Assembly: GCF_900090105.1 (NCBI RefSeq)
Contig: NZ_FMDM01000004.1
Coordinates: forward strand, 372,001-436,000
Source of the DNA: Micromonospora humi
GTDB lineage: Bacteria; Actinomycetota; Actinomycetes; Mycobacteriales; Micromonosporaceae
Direction: 5' to 3'
Length of the DNA: 64,000 nucleotides
In this document: in pieces, positions 56,964 to 64,000 of the stretch
How the letters are laid out: every line of letters begins with the position of its first letter
How positions within the stretch are numbered: position 1 is the first letter of the stretch
Made by a program: the position numbers and the translations under genes
Notes under the pieces: generated by a model
Database searches by the model: none
Seen by the model: only the letters and a program-made list of their open reading frames with translations
What the model was told of the DNA's origin: nothing

Positions 56964-57341
56964 TCACGTCCAGCGCAGGACGCCACGCCGCCAGGCGTAG
57001 AGGATGCCCAGCGCGACGATCGCCACGAAGACGCCCATCTCCACCACCGTGGTCGTGCCGAACCCGGGCCGGTCGAAGACCAGCGCCCACGGGAAGAGGA
57101 AGACCGCCTCCACCGCGAACAGGACGTAGAGGTAGGCGTAGACGTAGTAGCGGATCTGCATCTGGGCCCAGTCGCCGCCGACCGGGTCGAGCCCGCACTC
57201 GTACGAGGACCGCTTGCCCCACGGCTCGGCCGGACGGGCGGGACGTAACACCCGGTTCGCCGAGAACGCCGTGACAAAGAAGAGCACGGCGGCGAGCAGC
57301 AGCAGACCGAGCGTGGCGTACGAGCCGAGATATCCGGTCAC
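56964..57341 (-). CDS. nuoA: Orphan NADH-quinone oxidoreductase subunit A
   Basis: A 125-residue membrane subunit with three TM segments. YLGSYATLGLLLLAAVLFFVTAF, the signature SYECGLDPVGGDWAQMQIRYYVYAYLYVLFAVEAVFLFPWA and VVEMGVFVAIVALGILYAWRRG are all intact NuoA. No nuoB or other subunit lies next to it; downstream is convergent folP2. GTG 57341. Streptomyces has a second, incomplete nuo cluster near 2-oxoacid:ferredoxin oxidoreductase genes; this may be a remnant or functional stand-alone. Confidence 0.9.
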   Translation of the reverse strand: MTGYLGSYATLGLLLLAAVLFFVTAFSANRVLRPARPAEPWGKRSSYECGLDPVGGDWAQMQIRYYVYAYLYVLFAVEAVFLFPWALVFDRPGFGTTTVVEMGVFVAIVALGILYAWRRGVLRWT

Positions 57342-57469
57342 GACCGGAGCGTACCGGTCCCGTCGAGACGTCTCGGACACGTTACGAATTCGTTTCCTGG
57401 CGGGACTAGTGCCGGATGGCAACGGTCCCCGAATAATGAGAGCTCGTTGCCACGTCCCCCGGAGGACAG

Positions 57470-58903
57470 ATGACCCGCCCACGCGTCCGGCCCGCACCGC
57501 GGGTCGCGCTCCGCCGTACCCTCGCGCTGTTCGCGCCCGCGCTGATCGCCGCGGCCGCAGCCGTCGTCGCGGTGGCACCGGGCTGGGCCACGGCGGCCCC
57601 GGCCGCCCCGGCCGGGGTGGTGCGGCTGGCCGAGCCGGCCGCTCCCGGCGACCCGGGCGGCGATCCCGGCGGCGACCCGACCGAGCCGACGCCCACCGGC
57701 GACGCGACGACCACCGCGCCGGCGCCGACCACCGCGCCGCCGACGGAGGAGGCCCCGCCGCCCACCACCCCACCGGCGCCGGCCACCACCACCGCGGCGC
57801 CCCCGCCGCCACCCACCACGGTCCCCCCGGCGCCGACCACCACCGCGCCGACCACCACCGCGCCGGCGCCGCCGCCGATCCTGCCGCCCGTGCAGCCCCC
57901 ACCGCCGCCGCGCACCCAGCCGGCCGGCGGACCGTTGGGCGTGCAGGTCAGCACGGACGACGTGGTGCTGACGCCGGACTACTGGAACGCCGACAGCACG
58001 GTGACCACGCTGCGGGTCACGGTGACCAACACCGGCGCGCGGGAGGAGCAGGTCAGCCTCGGCTACACGCTGCCGCCCGGCCTGGCCGACGCCGGCACGC
58101 CCGGCTGCGTCGCCGCCGGCAGCGGCAACCACCGCTGCGGCGGGTGGATCGCCGCGCCGGGCGCGCGGTTCAGCGCCACCATCCGGGTCCGGGTCGCCGG
58201 GGACGCCTGGCGGACCATGCCGCTGAGCGGGTCGGTCCAGGTCACCGCCGTCGCGCCCGGGGTCGACGGCGCGGCGTACGACGACGAGGGCTTCGCGGTG
58301 CTCTTCCCGCCCGGCCCGCCGGTGCCCGGTATCTCGCTGCGCGCCGACGAGGTCCTCTTCGACATCAGCGGCGCGCCGAGCACGCTCACGGTACGGCTGG
58401 GCAACACCGGCGAGGTCGACGCGACCGGCCGGGTGGAGGTTCTCCTGCCCGCCGGGGTGACGGTGAGCGGCGACGGGTGCGCCCCGGCGGCTCCCGACCG
58501 GACCCGGTGCGAGATCGGCACGCTGCCGGCCGGCCGGACCGCGACCCTGCGGCTGCCGGTGACCGCGTCGGCGGAGGCCCAGCGCATGGCCCCGCTCGCC
58601 GGCGCGGTGATCGGGCGGTTGGATCCGCGCAGCGGGCACCAACGACAGGTCCAGATGAGCTTCCGGATCCGCGCGGCGGCGGCGCAGTCCACCCCGGAGG
58701 CCGGGGCGCCCACGCCCACCGGGTCGCAGGGCGTGCTGGCCTCGTCCGGCCGGTCCGGCGACGACGACTCGTCGACGCGGCGCATCGCGATCGCCTTGAT
58801 CATCATGTCGGGACTGCTCGTGGTGTTCGCGCTGGCGTTGGCCACCCGGTCGCTGCGGCGCCGCAGCGACATCACCGTGACGGGGCCGACGGCGGACGGC
58901 TGA
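57470..58903 (+). CDS. Exported surface protein with DUF11-like repeats and C-terminal anchor
   Basis: A 477-residue protein. Signal peptide about 1-43 (LFAPALIAAAAAVVAVAPGWATA), a Pro/Thr-rich linker (about 60-155) and two Ig-like DUF11-type domains (TLRVTVTNTGAREEQVSLGYTLPPGL; STLTVRLGNTGEVDATGRVEVLLPAGVTV). A TM near the end (RIAIALIIMSGLLVVFALALA) and a basic tail serve as anchor; there is no LPxTG. GGAGGACAG before ATG 57470. Probably wall-spanning; function unknown. Confidence 0.8.
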   Translation: MTRPRVRPAPRVALRRTLALFAPALIAAAAAVVAVAPGWATAAPAAPAGVVRLAEPAAPGDPGGDPGGDPTEPTPTGDATTTAPAPTTAPPTEEAPPPTTPPAPATTTAAPPPPPTTVPPAPTTTAPTTTAPAPPPILPPVQPPPPPRTQPAGGPLGVQVSTDDVVLTPDYWNADSTVTTLRVTVTNTGAREEQVSLGYTLPPGLADAGTPGCVAAGSGNHRCGGWIAAPGARFSATIRVRVAGDAWRTMPLSGSVQVTAVAPGVDGAAYDDEGFAVLFPPGPPVPGISLRADEVLFDISGAPSTLTVRLGNTGEVDATGRVEVLLPAGVTVSGDGCAPAAPDRTRCEIGTLPAGRTATLRLPVTASAEAQRMAPLAGAVIGRLDPRSGHQRQVQMSFRIRAAAAQSTPEAGAPTPTGSQGVLASSGRSGDDDSSTRRIAIALIIMSGLLVVFALALATRSLRRRSDITVTGPTADG

Positions 58904-58949
58904 CCACCCCCTAAATGTGGTGACCTGGATTACGGGGTGCGGCACTAAA

Positions 58950-58964
58950 CCCCGCAAAGCGGGG
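58950..58964 (+). terminator. Small terminator hairpin
   Basis: CCCCGC-AAA-GCGGGG, a 6-bp stem 46 nt after the surface-protein stop codon. Confidence 0.5.
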
Positions 58965-59102
58965 CATACACCGGCCGAATCGCGTCTCACCCGTCGGACC
59001 TCCACCAAGGCGGCCCTAACCGGCCGACGTAGGCTCTGACGTGAGAAACGGAGCGGGCCGTGCCGGCGGGGGTGACGGCGCTCAGCGAAGCGAGGTGCGG
59101 GA

Positions 59103-60950
59103 GTGACCAAGCAGATCCGTCAGCTGGACCGGGTGGTCATCCGGTTCGCCGGCGACTCCGGTGACGGCATGCAGCTCACCGGCGACCGGTTCACCTCGGA
59201 GACGGCGCAGTTGGGCAACGACATCTCCACGCTGCCCAACTTCCCGGCCGAGATCCGGGCGCCCGCCGGCACGTTGCCGGGCGTGTCGAGCTTCCAGGTG
59301 CACTTCGCCGACTACGACATCCTGACGCCCGGCGACGCCCCGAACGTGCTGGTGGCGATGAACCCGGCCGCGCTCAAGGCCAACCTGGCCGACCTGCCGC
59401 GCGGCGCGGACATCATCGTCAACACCGACGAGTTCACCCGGCGCAACCTGGCCAAGGTGGGCTATGCCGGCAGCCCGCTGGACGACGACTCGCTCGCCGG
59501 CTACGCGGTGCACCCGGTCGCGCTCACCTCGATGACGGTCGGTGCCCTGGCCGCGCACGAGGTGTCCAAGAAGGATGCCGAGCGGGCCAAGAACATGTTC
59601 GCGCTCGGGCTGCTGAGCTGGATGTACTCCCGCCCCTACGAGTCGACGCTGCGGTTCCTGGAGCGCAAGTTCGCGGCCCGGCCGGAGCTGGTGGCGGCGA
59701 ACGTGGCCGCGTTCCGGGCCGGCTGGAACTTCGGCGAGACCACCGAGGACTTCTCGGTACGCTACGAGGTCAAGCCGGCCAAGATGCTGCCCGGCACCTA
59801 CCGCAACATCACCGGCAACGCGGCGCTGTCGCTGGGCCTGGTGGCCGCCGGCGTCCGCTCCGGGCTGCCGGTGTTCCTCGGCGCGTACCCGATCACCCCG
59901 GCATCGGACATCCTGCACGAGCTGAGCAAGCACAAGAAGCTCGGCGTGGTCACCATGCAGGCCGAGGACGAGATCGCCGCGGTGGGCGCGGCGCTCGGCG
60001 CGTCGTACGGCGGCTCACTCGGCGTGACCACCACCAGCGGCCCCGGCGTGGCGCTGAAGAGCGAGACGATCTCCCTGGCGGTGGCGCTGGAGCTGCCGCT
60101 GGTCATCGTCGACGTGCAGCGGGCCGGGCCGTCGACCGGCATGCCCACGAAGACCGAGCAGGCCGACCTGAACATGGCCCTGTACGGCCGGCACGGTGAG
60201 GCACCGGTCGCGGTCGTCGCGCCGAAGTCGCCGTCGGACTGCTTCCACGCCGCGCTGGAGGCGGCCCGGATCGCGCTGACCTACCGCACGCCGGTCATCC
60301 TGCTGTCCGACAACTACGTGGCGAACGGCTCCGAGCCGTGGCTGCTGCCGGACGTGGAGTCCCTACCCGACCTGCGGGTCGAGTTCGCCACCCGGCCCAA
60401 CGGCGAGGACGGCACCACCTTCCTGCCCTACCTGCGCGACCCGCAGACCCTGGCCCGCCCGTGGGCGGTGCCCGGCACCCCCGGGCTGGAGCACCGGATC
60501 GGCGGCCTGGAGAAGGCCGACAAGACCGGCGACATCTCGTACGACCCGACGAACCACGACTTCATGGTCCGCACCCGGGCGGCCCGGATCGAGACGATCC
60601 CGGTGCCGGACATCGAGGTCGAGGACCCGGACGGCGACGCCCGGGTGCTGGTGCTCGGCTGGGGCTCCACGTACGGGCCGATCGGCGCCGCCTGCCGAGG
60701 GCTGCGCCAGCGCGGGCTCCCGGTGGCCCAGGCGCACCTGCGTCACCTGGCCCCGATGCCGGCCAACCTCGGCGAGGTGCTGCGCTCCTACGACCGGGTG
60801 GTCATCCCCGAGATGAACCTCGGCCAGCTCGCCCACGTGATCCGGGCGCGGTACCTGGTCGACGCGATCGGCTACAACCAGGTCCGCGGCCTGCCGTTCA
60901 CCGCCGCCGAGCTGGAGACGATGCTGGAAGAGGTCCTGAAGAATGTCTGA
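59103..60950 (+). CDS. korA: 2-oxoacid:ferredoxin oxidoreductase alpha subunit (KorA)
   Basis: A 615-residue subunit. The gamma-type domain is fused at the N-terminus (VVIRFAGDSGDGMQLTGDRFT ... NFPAEIRAPAGTLPGVSSFQ), and the pyrimidine-binding TPP domain follows (FLGAYPITPASDILHELSKH; MQAEDEIAAVGAALGASYGG; TTSGPGVALKSE). It oxidises 2-oxoglutarate (or related 2-oxoacids) to acyl-CoA with ferredoxin as acceptor, or the reverse. GTG 59103. It overlaps korB by 8 nt; translational coupling is likely. Confidence 0.95.
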   Translation: MTKQIRQLDRVVIRFAGDSGDGMQLTGDRFTSETAQLGNDISTLPNFPAEIRAPAGTLPGVSSFQVHFADYDILTPGDAPNVLVAMNPAALKANLADLPRGADIIVNTDEFTRRNLAKVGYAGSPLDDDSLAGYAVHPVALTSMTVGALAAHEVSKKDAERAKNMFALGLLSWMYSRPYESTLRFLERKFAARPELVAANVAAFRAGWNFGETTEDFSVRYEVKPAKMLPGTYRNITGNAALSLGLVAAGVRSGLPVFLGAYPITPASDILHELSKHKKLGVVTMQAEDEIAAVGAALGASYGGSLGVTTTSGPGVALKSETISLAVALELPLVIVDVQRAGPSTGMPTKTEQADLNMALYGRHGEAPVAVVAPKSPSDCFHAALEAARIALTYRTPVILLSDNYVANGSEPWLLPDVESLPDLRVEFATRPNGEDGTTFLPYLRDPQTLARPWAVPGTPGLEHRIGGLEKADKTGDISYDPTNHDFMVRTRAARIETIPVPDIEVEDPDGDARVLVLGWGSTYGPIGAACRGLRQRGLPVAQAHLRHLAPMPANLGEVLRSYDRVVIPEMNLGQLAHVIRARYLVDAIGYNQVRGLPFTAAELETMLEEVLKNV

Positions 60951-61977
60951 GCCCGTCGCCCTGAAGCTCACCGCCAAGGACTTCAAGTCCGACCAGGAGG
61001 TGCGCTGGTGCCCCGGCTGCGGCGACTACGCCATCCTGGCGGCCGTGCAGGGCTTCATGCCGGAGCTGAACATCGCCCGGGAGAACACCGTCTTCATCTC
61101 GGGCATCGGCTGTTCGTCCCGCTTCCCGTACTACATGAACACGTACGGCATGCACTCGATCCACGGCCGGGCGCCGGCGATCGCCACCGGCCTGGCGGTG
61201 TCCCGGCCGGACCTGTCGGTGTGGGTGGTCACCGGTGACGGCGACGCGCTGTCCATCGGCGGCAACCACCTGATCCACGCGCTGCGCCGCAACGTCAACC
61301 TGAAGATCCTGCTCTTCAACAACCGGATCTACGGGCTGACCAAGGGGCAGTACTCGCCCACGTCCGAGGTCGGCAAGATCACCAAGTCGACGCCGGCCGG
61401 CTCGGCGGACGCCCCGTTCAACCCGCTGTCGCTGGCGCTCGGCGCCGAGGCCACGTTCGTGGCCCGGACGCTCGACTCGGACCGCAAGCACCTCCAGTCG
61501 GTGCTGCGGGCCGCCGCCGAGCACAAGGGCTCCGCGTTCGTGGAGATCTACCAGAACTGCAACATCTTCAACGACGGCGCGTTCGAGCCGTTGAAGGAGC
61601 CGGCCACCCGGGACGACTTCCTGATCCGGCTGGAGCACGGGCAGCCGATCACGTTCGGCTCGGACGGGCAGTTCTGCGTCGTCCACCCGCCGGGCGGCTT
61701 CGGGCTCGAGGTCCGCGAGACCGCGGCCACCCCGGCGGAGGAGATCGTCGTGCACGACGCGACGGTCGCCGATCCGGCGTACGCGTTCGCGCTGTCCCGG
61801 CTGCCCGGGCTCGACCTGCGCAACACCCCCCTCGGGGTGTTCCGCGCGGTGGAGCGCCCGGCCTACGACACGGTGGTGCAGGAGCAGGTCGCCGCGGCGC
61901 GGGCCGGCGTCGACCAGACCCCGGAGCAGCAGCTCTCCGCGCTGCTCGGCGGCGGCGACACCTGGACCATCCTCTGA
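60943..61977 (+). CDS. korB: 2-oxoacid:ferredoxin oxidoreductase beta subunit (KorB)
   Basis: A 344-residue subunit with the Fe-S/TPP half: VRWCPGCGDYAILAAVQ (cluster Cys pair), SGIGCSSRFPYYMNTYGMHSIHGRA, VVTGDGDALSIGGNHLIHALRRNVNLKILLFNNRIYGLTKGQYSPTS (GDG-N metal site) and QNCNIFNDGAF. It works with KorA. A ferredoxin domain is absent, so an external ferredoxin is needed. ATG 60943 with 8-nt overlap. Confidence 0.95.
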   Translation: MSEPVALKLTAKDFKSDQEVRWCPGCGDYAILAAVQGFMPELNIARENTVFISGIGCSSRFPYYMNTYGMHSIHGRAPAIATGLAVSRPDLSVWVVTGDGDALSIGGNHLIHALRRNVNLKILLFNNRIYGLTKGQYSPTSEVGKITKSTPAGSADAPFNPLSLALGAEATFVARTLDSDRKHLQSVLRAAAEHKGSAFVEIYQNCNIFNDGAFEPLKEPATRDDFLIRLEHGQPITFGSDGQFCVVHPPGGFGLEVRETAATPAEEIVVHDATVADPAYAFALSRLPGLDLRNTPLGVFRAVERPAYDTVVQEQVAAARAGVDQTPEQQLSALLGGGDTWTIL

Positions 61978-62001
61978 CCGACCCCTGATCCGCGTACGCC
62001 A

Positions 62002-62034
62002 GGGCGGGCCGTTCCGTGTCGGAACGGCCCGCCC
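62002..62034. terminator. Bidirectional terminator korB/azoR
   Basis: Perfect 14-bp stem GGGCGGGCCGTTCC with loop GTGTC between convergent korB and azoR. Confidence 0.88.
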
Positions 62035-62043
62035 GCTGTCGTC

Positions 62044-62691
62044 TCAGACCCCGGCGGCCACGGGGGTCCACAGCTCGTCGATGGCCCGCTCGGCCGCCGC
62101 CAGGCTCGCCTCGTGCAGCGGGATCAGCTCGGCCATCGCCGGGTTGACCGGGGCCAGGGTCAGCTCGGCCGAGATGAAGCGCGGCTCCAGGCCGGTGCGC
62201 GACAGGCCGTGCGGCAGCCAGGGCTCGGAGTGGTCCCAGCCGGCGCGCGGGGTGCCCTCGCCGTAGCCGCCGCCCCGGCTGCCCAGCACCACGAACTCGC
62301 GACCGCCGAGCAGCCCGGCCCCGGTGGCCGGGTCGAACGCGAGGCCGGGCGCGATCAGGTGGTCCACCCAGGTCTTGACACTGCTCGGCGCCCCGTAGTT
62401 GTAGAGCGGGAGCCCGAGCACGACGGTGTCGGCCTGCGCCACCTCGGCGACCAGTTCCTCGGTCAGCCGCCAGGACGCGCTCTGCTCCGGGGTGTGCTGG
62501 TCGGGCGGGACCATCCGGGCGAGGCCGCCGGCGGTGTCGAGGTGCGGCAGCGGGTCCTGGCCGAGATCACGGTAGGTGACCGTGCCATCCGGGTGGGCGG
62601 CACGCCAGGCCGCTACCGCGCGGGCGGTGAGCCGCCGGCTGACCGACCGCTCGCCGGTGATGCTCGAGTCGATGTGCAACAGGTGCGCCAT
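62044..62691 (-). CDS. azoR: FMN-dependent NADH:quinone oxidoreductase/azoreductase (AzoR)
   Basis: A 215-residue flavodoxin-fold enzyme. It has LLHIDSSITGERSVSRRLTARAVAAW (FMN phosphate loop), VVLGLPLYNYGAPSSVKTWVDHLIAPGLAF (isoalloxazine loop) and VVLGSRGGGYGEGTP. AzoR reduces quinones and azo compounds with NADH and often serves thiol/quinone stress. It is divergent from a MarR gene with an operator between them, the common AzoR/MarR (YodB-like) arrangement. ATG 62691. Confidence 0.92.
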   Translation of the reverse strand: MAHLLHIDSSITGERSVSRRLTARAVAAWRAAHPDGTVTYRDLGQDPLPHLDTAGGLARMVPPDQHTPEQSASWRLTEELVAEVAQADTVVLGLPLYNYGAPSSVKTWVDHLIAPGLAFDPATGAGLLGGREFVVLGSRGGGYGEGTPRAGWDHSEPWLPHGLSRTGLEPRFISAELTLAPVNPAMAELIPLHEASLAAAERAIDELWTPVAAGV

Positions 62692-62708
62692 TTCTTACCC
62701 CTCCATAG

Positions 62709-62731
62709 ATAGTTCGTGTAGCACCAACTAT
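62709..62731. promoter_or_regulatory. MarR operator-like palindrome
   Basis: ATAGTTCGTG-TAG-CACCAACTAT, with 10-nt arms complementary at 9 of 10 positions, in the 83-nt gap between azoR and marR. Confidence 0.7.
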
Positions 62732-62774
62732 TTATAGCAGGGCGATGTTCCGCGGTCCGCGTAGACTGGGTCAC

Positions 62775-63254
62775 ATGTCAGCCGGGCCCGCCGAGTCGGA
62801 GCGCCGCTCCGGGCCACTGCTCCAACACCTGGCCCGGCGGATGCTGCTGCGCTCGGAGTCGGCGCTGACGCCGCTCGGGCTCCGGCCCCGGCACCTGGTG
62901 GCGCTCACCGTGCTACGCGACTCGGACGGCATCAGCCAGCAGGGGCTGGCCGGCACGCTCCAGATCGACGGCACCAACGTGGTCGGGCTGCTCAACGACC
63001 TGGAGGCGGCCGGTCTGGTCGAGCGGCGCCGCTCCCCCGAGGACCGCCGCCGGCATGTGGTGAGCCTGACCGCGGCGGGCACGAAGCGGCTGGGCGAGGC
63101 GGAGTGCGCGCTCGCCGACGCCGAGGACGACGTGCTCGGCGCGCTGGCGCCCGGCGAGCGGGACCAGCTCTACGACCTGCTGCGGCGGGCCAGCCAGGGC
63201 TGCGCGACGCCGTGCGCCGAGGCGGCGGTGGCGGAGAGCCCCGACGCCTGCTGA
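62775..63254 (+). CDS. MarR-family transcriptional regulator
   Basis: A 159-residue winged-helix repressor: LLQHLARRMLLRSESALTPLGLRPRHLVALTVLRDSDGISQQGLAGTLQIDGTNVVGLLNDLEAAGLVERRRSPEDRRRHVVSLT (wing), ending with CATPCAEAAVAESPDAC, three Cys that might sense oxidants. ATG 62775 is preferred; 62745 adds MFRGPRRLGH. It probably represses azoR and itself through the 62709 palindrome. Confidence 0.88.
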   Translation: MSAGPAESERRSGPLLQHLARRMLLRSESALTPLGLRPRHLVALTVLRDSDGISQQGLAGTLQIDGTNVVGLLNDLEAAGLVERRRSPEDRRRHVVSLTAAGTKRLGEAECALADAEDDVLGALAPGERDQLYDLLRRASQGCATPCAEAAVAESPDAC

Positions 63255-63300
63255 CCGCGAGACAGGCCGAGGGCCCCTTCAGCGGGGCGTCACCACGGGG

Positions 63301-64000
63301 TCAGACCGCGCTGGTCGCCTGCGGCCGGTCGTCGCGGACGTGGACCAGCATGTCACCGGTCTCGATCACCGAGCCCGCCCGGTCACTCAACGTGATCACC
63401 TTGCCCCGGCGGACCAACGCGATGACCAGCGAGTCCAGCTCACGCGGCGACCGACCCACCTCGCTGCGCTCGGCCGAGCGCATCGCCAGCGCCATGCCCT
63501 GCCCCGGGGTGAGCAGGTCCTCCACCACGTCGATCAGCGGCGGGGCCGAGGTGGAGAGGCCGAGCAGCCGGCCGGCGGTCGCCGACGAGACGATCACGTG
63601 GTGCGCCCCGCTCTGCTTGAGCAGCGGCGCGTTCTCCGCCTCCCGGACCGCCGCGATGATCCTGACCTGGCCGGCGGTGAGCTGCCGGACGGTCAACGCC
63701 ACCAGCACCGACGCGTCGTCGCTGTCGGTCGCGATGATGACCGCCTTGGCGGTGCGGACGTGCGCCTCCTCCAGCACGGAGGAGCGGGTCGCCGAGCCCT
63801 CGATCGTCACCAGCCCGTTCGAGGTGGCCTGGCGCAGCGCCGCCGCGCTCCGCTCGACCACCACGATCCTGGCCTTGTCGGCGCCGTTCTCCAGCAGCGC
63901 GGAGACCGCGCTGCGGCCCTTGGTGCCGTAGCCGCAGATGATGACGTGGTCCTTCACGGTTCTCCTCCACCGCGACAGGCGACGGCCGGTCCGGTACTGC
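63301..64000 (-). CDS. Potassium channel RCK (TrkA-N/TrkA-C) part (5' end outside window)
   Basis: The frame is open to the right window edge (preceding codons read QYRTGRRLSRWRRT without a stop), so the pore domain probably lies beyond 64000. The visible 218 residues from GTG 63957 are a TrkA-N Rossmann domain (DHVIICGYGTKGRSAVSALL; IATDSDDASVLVALTVRQL) and a TrkA-C domain (SLVIALVRRGKVITLSDRAGSVIETGDMLVHV). They gate K+ flux by NAD or nucleotide binding. GTG 63957 with GGAGGAG is an alternative start if the gene is short. Confidence 0.82.
   Translation of the reverse strand, partial: QYRTGRRLSRWRRTVKDHVIICGYGTKGRSAVSALLENGADKARIVVVERSAAALRQATSNGLVTIEGSATRSSVLEEAHVRTAKAVIIATDSDDASVLVALTVRQLTAGQVRIIAAVREAENAPLLKQSGAHHVIVSSATAGRLLGLSTSAPPLIDVVEDLLTPGQGMALAMRSAERSEVGRSPRELDSLVIALVRRGKVITLSDRAGSVIETGDMLVHVRDDRPQATSAV

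Noticed and set aside
1..64000. Biosynthetic gene cluster, prophage or insertion sequence
   Set aside because: No PKS/NRPS, terpene cyclase, phage structural gene, transposase or integrase motif is seen in any of the translated frames.

Overview
This 64 kb window is very GC-rich, uses many GTG starts, and is densely coding on both strands. It comes from a high-GC filamentous actinobacterium, most likely Micromonospora or a close relative in the Micromonosporaceae. Supporting clues are the gene orders shared with Mycobacterium and Streptomyces, the Glp/SepX division genes, a SigE-family sigma factor, a sigma-R type promoter at trxA, a LexA-box-controlled Rv2578c-type radical SAM gene, DUF3117, and a CBM2-GH5 cellulase. 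I see no prophage, insertion sequence, integrase, CRISPR array or biosynthetic gene cluster. The window is ordinary chromosome.

Layout. 1-5 kb: a G5/excalibur surface protein, a SUKH protein, a four-module secreted cellulase with its own promoter/operator, an orphan proteasome-like Ntn-hydrolase and tRNA-Ala(CGC). 5-13 kb: a block whose order matches M. tuberculosis Rv0991c-Rv0996 (Ruc/FmdB, 5-FTHF cyclo-ligase, galU, glp/MoeA, rimJ-like GNAT, SepX/GlpR), with a GAF-GGDEF diguanylate cyclase inserted. 13-24 kb: SAF-domain, membrane and DUF proteins, a RecB-type nuclease, MarC, a PHP phosphoesterase, a SigE-family sigma factor with a coupled membrane protein, a PH-domain protein and a SpoU methyltransferase. 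24-37 kb: MaoC hydratase, trxA, an HTTM/DCC pair, an intein-containing radical SAM protein, a TetR divergon, an acyl-CoA dehydrogenase, two DUF4190 proteins, a CitE-like lyase and two SDRs. 37-46 kb: an APC permease, HAD, EamA, PhzF, then MgtE_N-CBS/DUF1003/Mrp. 46-57 kb: tatB-htrA, O-methyltransferase, leucyl aminopeptidase, DUF3117, PaaX/PaaG, tag, a DivIVA-like protein and FolP2. This parallels M. tuberculosis Rv1207-Rv1232c, but sigE/rseA, gpgS and glgA/glgC are not there. 57-64 kb: an orphan nuoA, a sortase-free surface protein, KorAB, an AzoR/MarR divergon and the RCK end of a K+ channel.

How the genes work together. The clearest functional units are: (i) the Glp + SepX/GlpR divisome pair, beside sugar-nucleotide (galU) and folate genes; (ii) an oxidative/thiol stress set (trxA with a sigma-R promoter, Ruc chaperone, AzoR/MarR); (iii) a DNA-damage gene (radical SAM with SOS box) whose Fe-S motif is broken by an intein; (iv) envelope quality control (HtrA, TatB); (v) acyl-CoA metabolism (MaoC, acyl-CoA dehydrogenase, CitE-like), in which two genes share a similar upstream palindrome.

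Three families of dispersed intergenic repeats are each present at least twice (1.8/5.3 kb; 12.7/32.4 kb; 27.0/55.8 kb). They are probably genus-specific REP/MITE-like elements. The strongest hunting leads are the intein plus SOS box, these repeats, the long maoC-trxA intergenic region with two C6 runs, the excision of sigE/rseA from a conserved neighbourhood, and the atypical Mrp and FolP paralogues.
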